Assembly: GCF_947179515.1 (NCBI RefSeq)
Contig: NC_067495.1
Coordinates: 22,191,470-22,255,469 of the forward strand
Length of the DNA: 64,000 nt
Source: Apodemus sylvaticus
Taxonomy: Eukaryota > Chordata > Mammalia > Rodentia > Muridae
Reading direction: 5' to 3'
The notes under the pieces are model-generated. The model was not told the DNA's origin. It made no database searches and saw only the letters and a list, made by a program, of their open reading frames with translations. This document shows, one piece after another, positions 60,476 to 64,000 of this stretch. Every line of letters starts with the position of its first letter. The stretch's first letter is position 1. Both the position numbers and the translations under genes were made by a program.

Positions 60476-60881
60476 AGACTAAAAATTAGGTACCTCCAGA
60501 GATCATATCGTCTTTCCCCACCTATCCATATTCTGTCTCATGTTTGCATAGTGCATAAAAGATAATTGTTATTCATTATCATCCTCATTTGGAATAGAGG
60601 GAGAAGATCACACATGCAATGCATGAATAATTTTACTTTCAGTCTCTCAGTGAACAGCTGTGAATATTGCCACAATCAGATACGTGAATGGGGTGCTGGA
60701 TCAAGGAACAAACTGGAAAAATCAACTCTGGGTTACTAGTGATTGATTGTTAATACCAGGTGTTTCTCACTCACTTCGCAGACAATTCCTAAGATAAGTC
60801 ATCGTGTTCTTTGGCAAATATCCTCTAGACTATGGAAACTAAGGTTTACATTTACCAGAATACAACCCAGATAAGAAAGAC
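60476..60881. other. Unique sequence
   Basis: No recognised feature. Confidence 0.5.
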
Positions 60882-61035
60882 CCAGTGCTTCTCAGCTTTC
60901 CTAATGCTGCAACCCTCAATACAATTTCTTGTGTTGTGGTGACCCCCTAACCATAAAATTATTTTTGTTGCTACCACATAATTGTAATTTTGCTAATGCT
61001 ATGAACTGTAATGTATATAACTAATATAACCACTG
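60882..61035 (-). mobile_element. URR1 hAT-type DNA transposon fragment
   Basis: cagtgcttctcagctttcct then gtgttgtggtgaccccctaa and ccataaaattatttttgttg are the reverse of URR1. The other end is missing or decayed. Confidence 0.85.
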
Positions 61036-64000
61036 CTTTAACACAATAGAAAGCGATACCAAGACTCATAAAAGTGGTTTCAGAAAGGTTAGCTCTTAAA
61101 AGAATTGTGAGCTACAACAAACAACACTAAAAAATGGCACAGAGAAATTGGATTTTTTTTTTTCAAAAAATGCTCCACATTTCTTATCTCCATCACTTGG
61201 CAGAATTAAAAGATAAGCTGACTTACTGATGATAGGATGTTGGGTATGACATTATTCTTATTATAGAACCATAGGTGCAATAGCTTTTGACAAGCATGGA
61301 ATGGTGTTTCTATCATGGATCAGAAGAATACAGACTCTGAAAGGCTCTAAATGACTGATGAGAAACACTGGGAATCAACCTGAGACTTGAAGATTACAAC
61401 AGTCTGAGCTCAACAGGACCTTTCTCTCATTTAGAGAAATGTCAAAAACCAGAAAATTATATAATAACTTCAGTAGAAACTGGTTCTTATATGCAAGGTG
61501 AATTCACTAAGAATATAAATTTTAAATGACATAATAAAAGAAGTCAACTTCTGCATATTCTATACATAGCTTAGCATTTAACATTTGGGTATAAAAACCA
61601 CCAAATCAACATACTACCTAAGGCCTATTACCCTGGCAGGGGAGCCAAAAGGGACAATGAAAGCAGTCTTGATGGAAAGAAAGGAGATTTCCTTGGATTT
61701 GAAGCTATTTTGCAAAACTGAGAATTGGAGATACAATATTTGGCAGTTTCACGCTCCTACTCTGCACCGGTTAGTACACAGATAAAACTAATTTTCCATA
61801 TAAATACTACAATGAGAAGAAACTTGTGGGAAAAGGGTGATCCAGTGACATTCTACAAGCAATGAACACTACTCTACAATTACAATATCACTACATGTGC
61901 CCTTAGAGTGTCAGCACATCCAAATTCATTTAATTGTTAACAGACAACCATGGATTTCTGCCAAACAAATTGGAGTGGTCCAGAATGACCGAATGAAGCA
62001 AAGATGACAAGCAGATTAGCATCAAGATGCTAGCCTGGAGTTTTCAAACAAGCAATTAGTATATTTAGAACAATTTGTAATTTCTTATTTGTTTTTACAT
62101 AGGAGAAATCAGGTTGCAATTGAAATGATTTTGCCTGACATGAGAACTAGGGAGGAATTAGTGTCACAAACCCTCACCTGGTGAAATTCATGCAAATCAA
62201 ATCAAACTATTAAGCAACCATTTCTCTGTGCTTCCACATCTGCCTGTAACCCATGCGAATTTAGTAATTGGATCTCTAGGACATCCTTTAAAATAATCAC
62301 ACACTTGCCTGACCATGCAACCTGACTAATAATGAATGATCATTCCTGAAAAGAATCATTTGAAAGCATGGCAGATGTCTGTGGGGATATGAACATTTTA
62401 ATGATCAAAATTAAGGGGAAATGGGAGCTAGGTCACACAGTCTGGTTATTTTAATTGAAACCGAGTTTTCCAAATTCACTTAACAGAATGCTTAAATACT
62501 CCTGGAAGTTCATCTATACACATAGGCAAGCAAAAGACACTCTTGGCAGTGAAAATGAGCAATCTCTGCCTCACTGCCTTAACAGTTAAGAAAACCCCTA
62601 GAAAACCTCAATCATGCAATCCATTCCTAGAAGCCTGGTAAGCAGGCTGAAAACAAAAACGGTTAAGAGCCCTTTGAGCACCACTCAAGGTTCTAATAGA
62701 CAGATCCCCTTGAATACCCACCAACGGACTGCACACTAGTTCTTTTTGAAGAAACATCGCTGTAGGTAGAGGATGGGCTTCCACAAAATGATAGACAGGC
62801 CACTGAGACCAGGTGGTGGCTGGCAGGCAGAGCTGGAGCGGTCCTGTGTGTGTGTGTGTGTGTCTGTGAGAGAGTCGACAGTGAAATACAACAGGAAAAT
62901 CGGTCCAACAATTCCAGGAAGGCCAGCTCCACCTCATCCACTCCGCCAGGGTTGCCTGAGTTGAAGAAATCAACTGCCTTTTCCATGGCCCCCACTGTGA
63001 CTTCCCTGTCCCCTAGCCCAGTCAGTGCTCAGCTGAAACAAAATGAAAAGGCAGCTCAGGTCAGGCTAACACCCACTGCCTTGACAAGAGGCATGATGAC
63101 TTGGCACCGAGATAGGCACTCTTCCTGCTTACAGGGACCAGCAGTGGTTCAGATGACTGCATGGTGTCTGAAGTCAGAAGCAAAACTCTCAGCTCTCCAG
63201 TACTGCATGAAAGACAAAGGAGAAGCTGGGGGCTTACTCTGGTTGTACAGTGTGCTACTTGCAGCAGCTGCTTTAATGCTCTACAACAGGGGAAACTTGA
63301 TAGTCCCTACACCTTTTAACACCCTACTGAGCACATTATTTCATTATGTTCAGAATGCTGGTTCATGTTAAAAATAATATGCTCATTATTTTGTTTCTTT
63401 AGCCTCAGAATTCATTTCAATTCTGAAAGAAGTTCGTTTTCAGTTTACATTAGTAGGAACCATACCTTGTACAGATACAATAAACCTTTCATATTTTCTT
63501 CCAAAAAGACTTGTATATTACAGTGGGTTATCTTAATCTACCACATATATATGTATAAATTATACACATATCATCATACATCACACACATAATCACCTCC
63601 AAAGAATCCTATGTATAAATAGTATCCTAGGGTTTCCATGAGGAGTGGTTACAGAGCACTCCCACTAAAAATATCAATACCTATGGATGCTCAAGTTTGT
63701 TTTACAAAATGGCATGACATTTGCATATATACACATCCTCTCACATATTTAAAATCACCCCAGAATTACCTATAATATATAACAAAATGCCATGGTAAAT
63801 GATTTGGGGAAAAGTGACAAGAGCAGTCTATACAAGATCAGTACAGACAAAACACATTTCACATGTTTTCCATTTGGACTGGTTGAAATCTGTGAATACA
63901 GAACTCACAGGATGCTGATTCTACATGCATCTAATACACGACATACACATGTAATACCATAGTTATATACAGACTACAAAAAGTCCATAAATTGACCCCA
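61036..64000. other. Repeat-poor upstream sequence, no gene recognised
   Basis: Apart from a short (GT)n at about 62846-62863 and AT-rich simple stretches near 63540-63600, I see no transposable element. 61980-62360 has a cluster of homeodomain, E-box (CACCTG 62175-62180) and octamer (ATGCAAAT 62190-62197) words. A 173-codon plus-strand frame at 62850-63371 starts inside the GT repeat and has no recognised domain. Confidence 0.45.

Noticed and set aside
62850..63371. 173-codon plus-strand open frame
   Set aside because: Its start lies in a (GT)n repeat, it has no recognised domain, and a chance frame of this size is expected in 64 kb.
48727..64000. Search for a Mid1 promoter, CpG island or non-coding first exon
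   Set aside because: No CpG-rich island or recognisable 5' UTR exon stands out. Sequence alone does not support a call.

Overview
This window is murid rodent DNA, most likely rat and most likely from the X chromosome. It holds two consecutive coding exons of the Midline-1 gene (Mid1/TRIM18) on the minus strand plus long stretches of its introns. The gene call rests on translation: the 660-base exon at 48011-48670 encodes the RING finger and both B-boxes, and a 96-base exon at 2255-2350 encodes the first 32 residues of the coiled coil. Both have good splice sites in phase 0. The organism call rests on the interspersed repeats (B1, B2/B3, B4 and ID SINEs, URR1, and L1 copies whose 3' ends look like the rat L1 family). 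The rat-versus-mouse choice is inference.

Layout, left to right. 1-2254 is the intron downstream of the 96-base exon and carries an L1 relic and a B2/B3 SINE. 2255-2350 is coding exon 2. 2351-48010 is a single intron of 45,660 bases, filled by L1 copies (19.3-20.7, 21.1-27.2, 27.4-28.7, 38.0-40.7 kb), SINEs, an LTR-like relic near 8 kb, long simple repeats (10.5-11.2, 31.3-31.6, 33.2-33.5 kb), a 72-base perfect palindrome (37341-37412) and an unexplained ~160-base tandem repeat (39511-40045). 48011-48726 is the first coding exon with 56 bases of 5' UTR. 48727-64000 is the upstream intron or 5' region, again with SINEs and three L1 insertions with target-site duplications. No promoter or non-coding first exon of Mid1 could be identified.

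Nothing resembling bacterial operons, CRISPR arrays or phage is present. The only host gene is Mid1, an E3 ubiquitin ligase of microtubules. All other long reading frames are decayed L1 ORF1/ORF2 or low-complexity translation.

The points most worth a second look are: a seven-codon upstream ORF that stops two bases before the Mid1 start codon; an L1 at 21150-27168 that appears to carry a 3'-transduced segment inside one 18-base target-site duplication; a twin-priming inverted L1 at 27.4-28.7 kb; the 72-base palindrome; the 160-base tandem repeat with a coding-like reverse strand; and two closely similar direct L1 copies flanking the first Mid1 coding exon.
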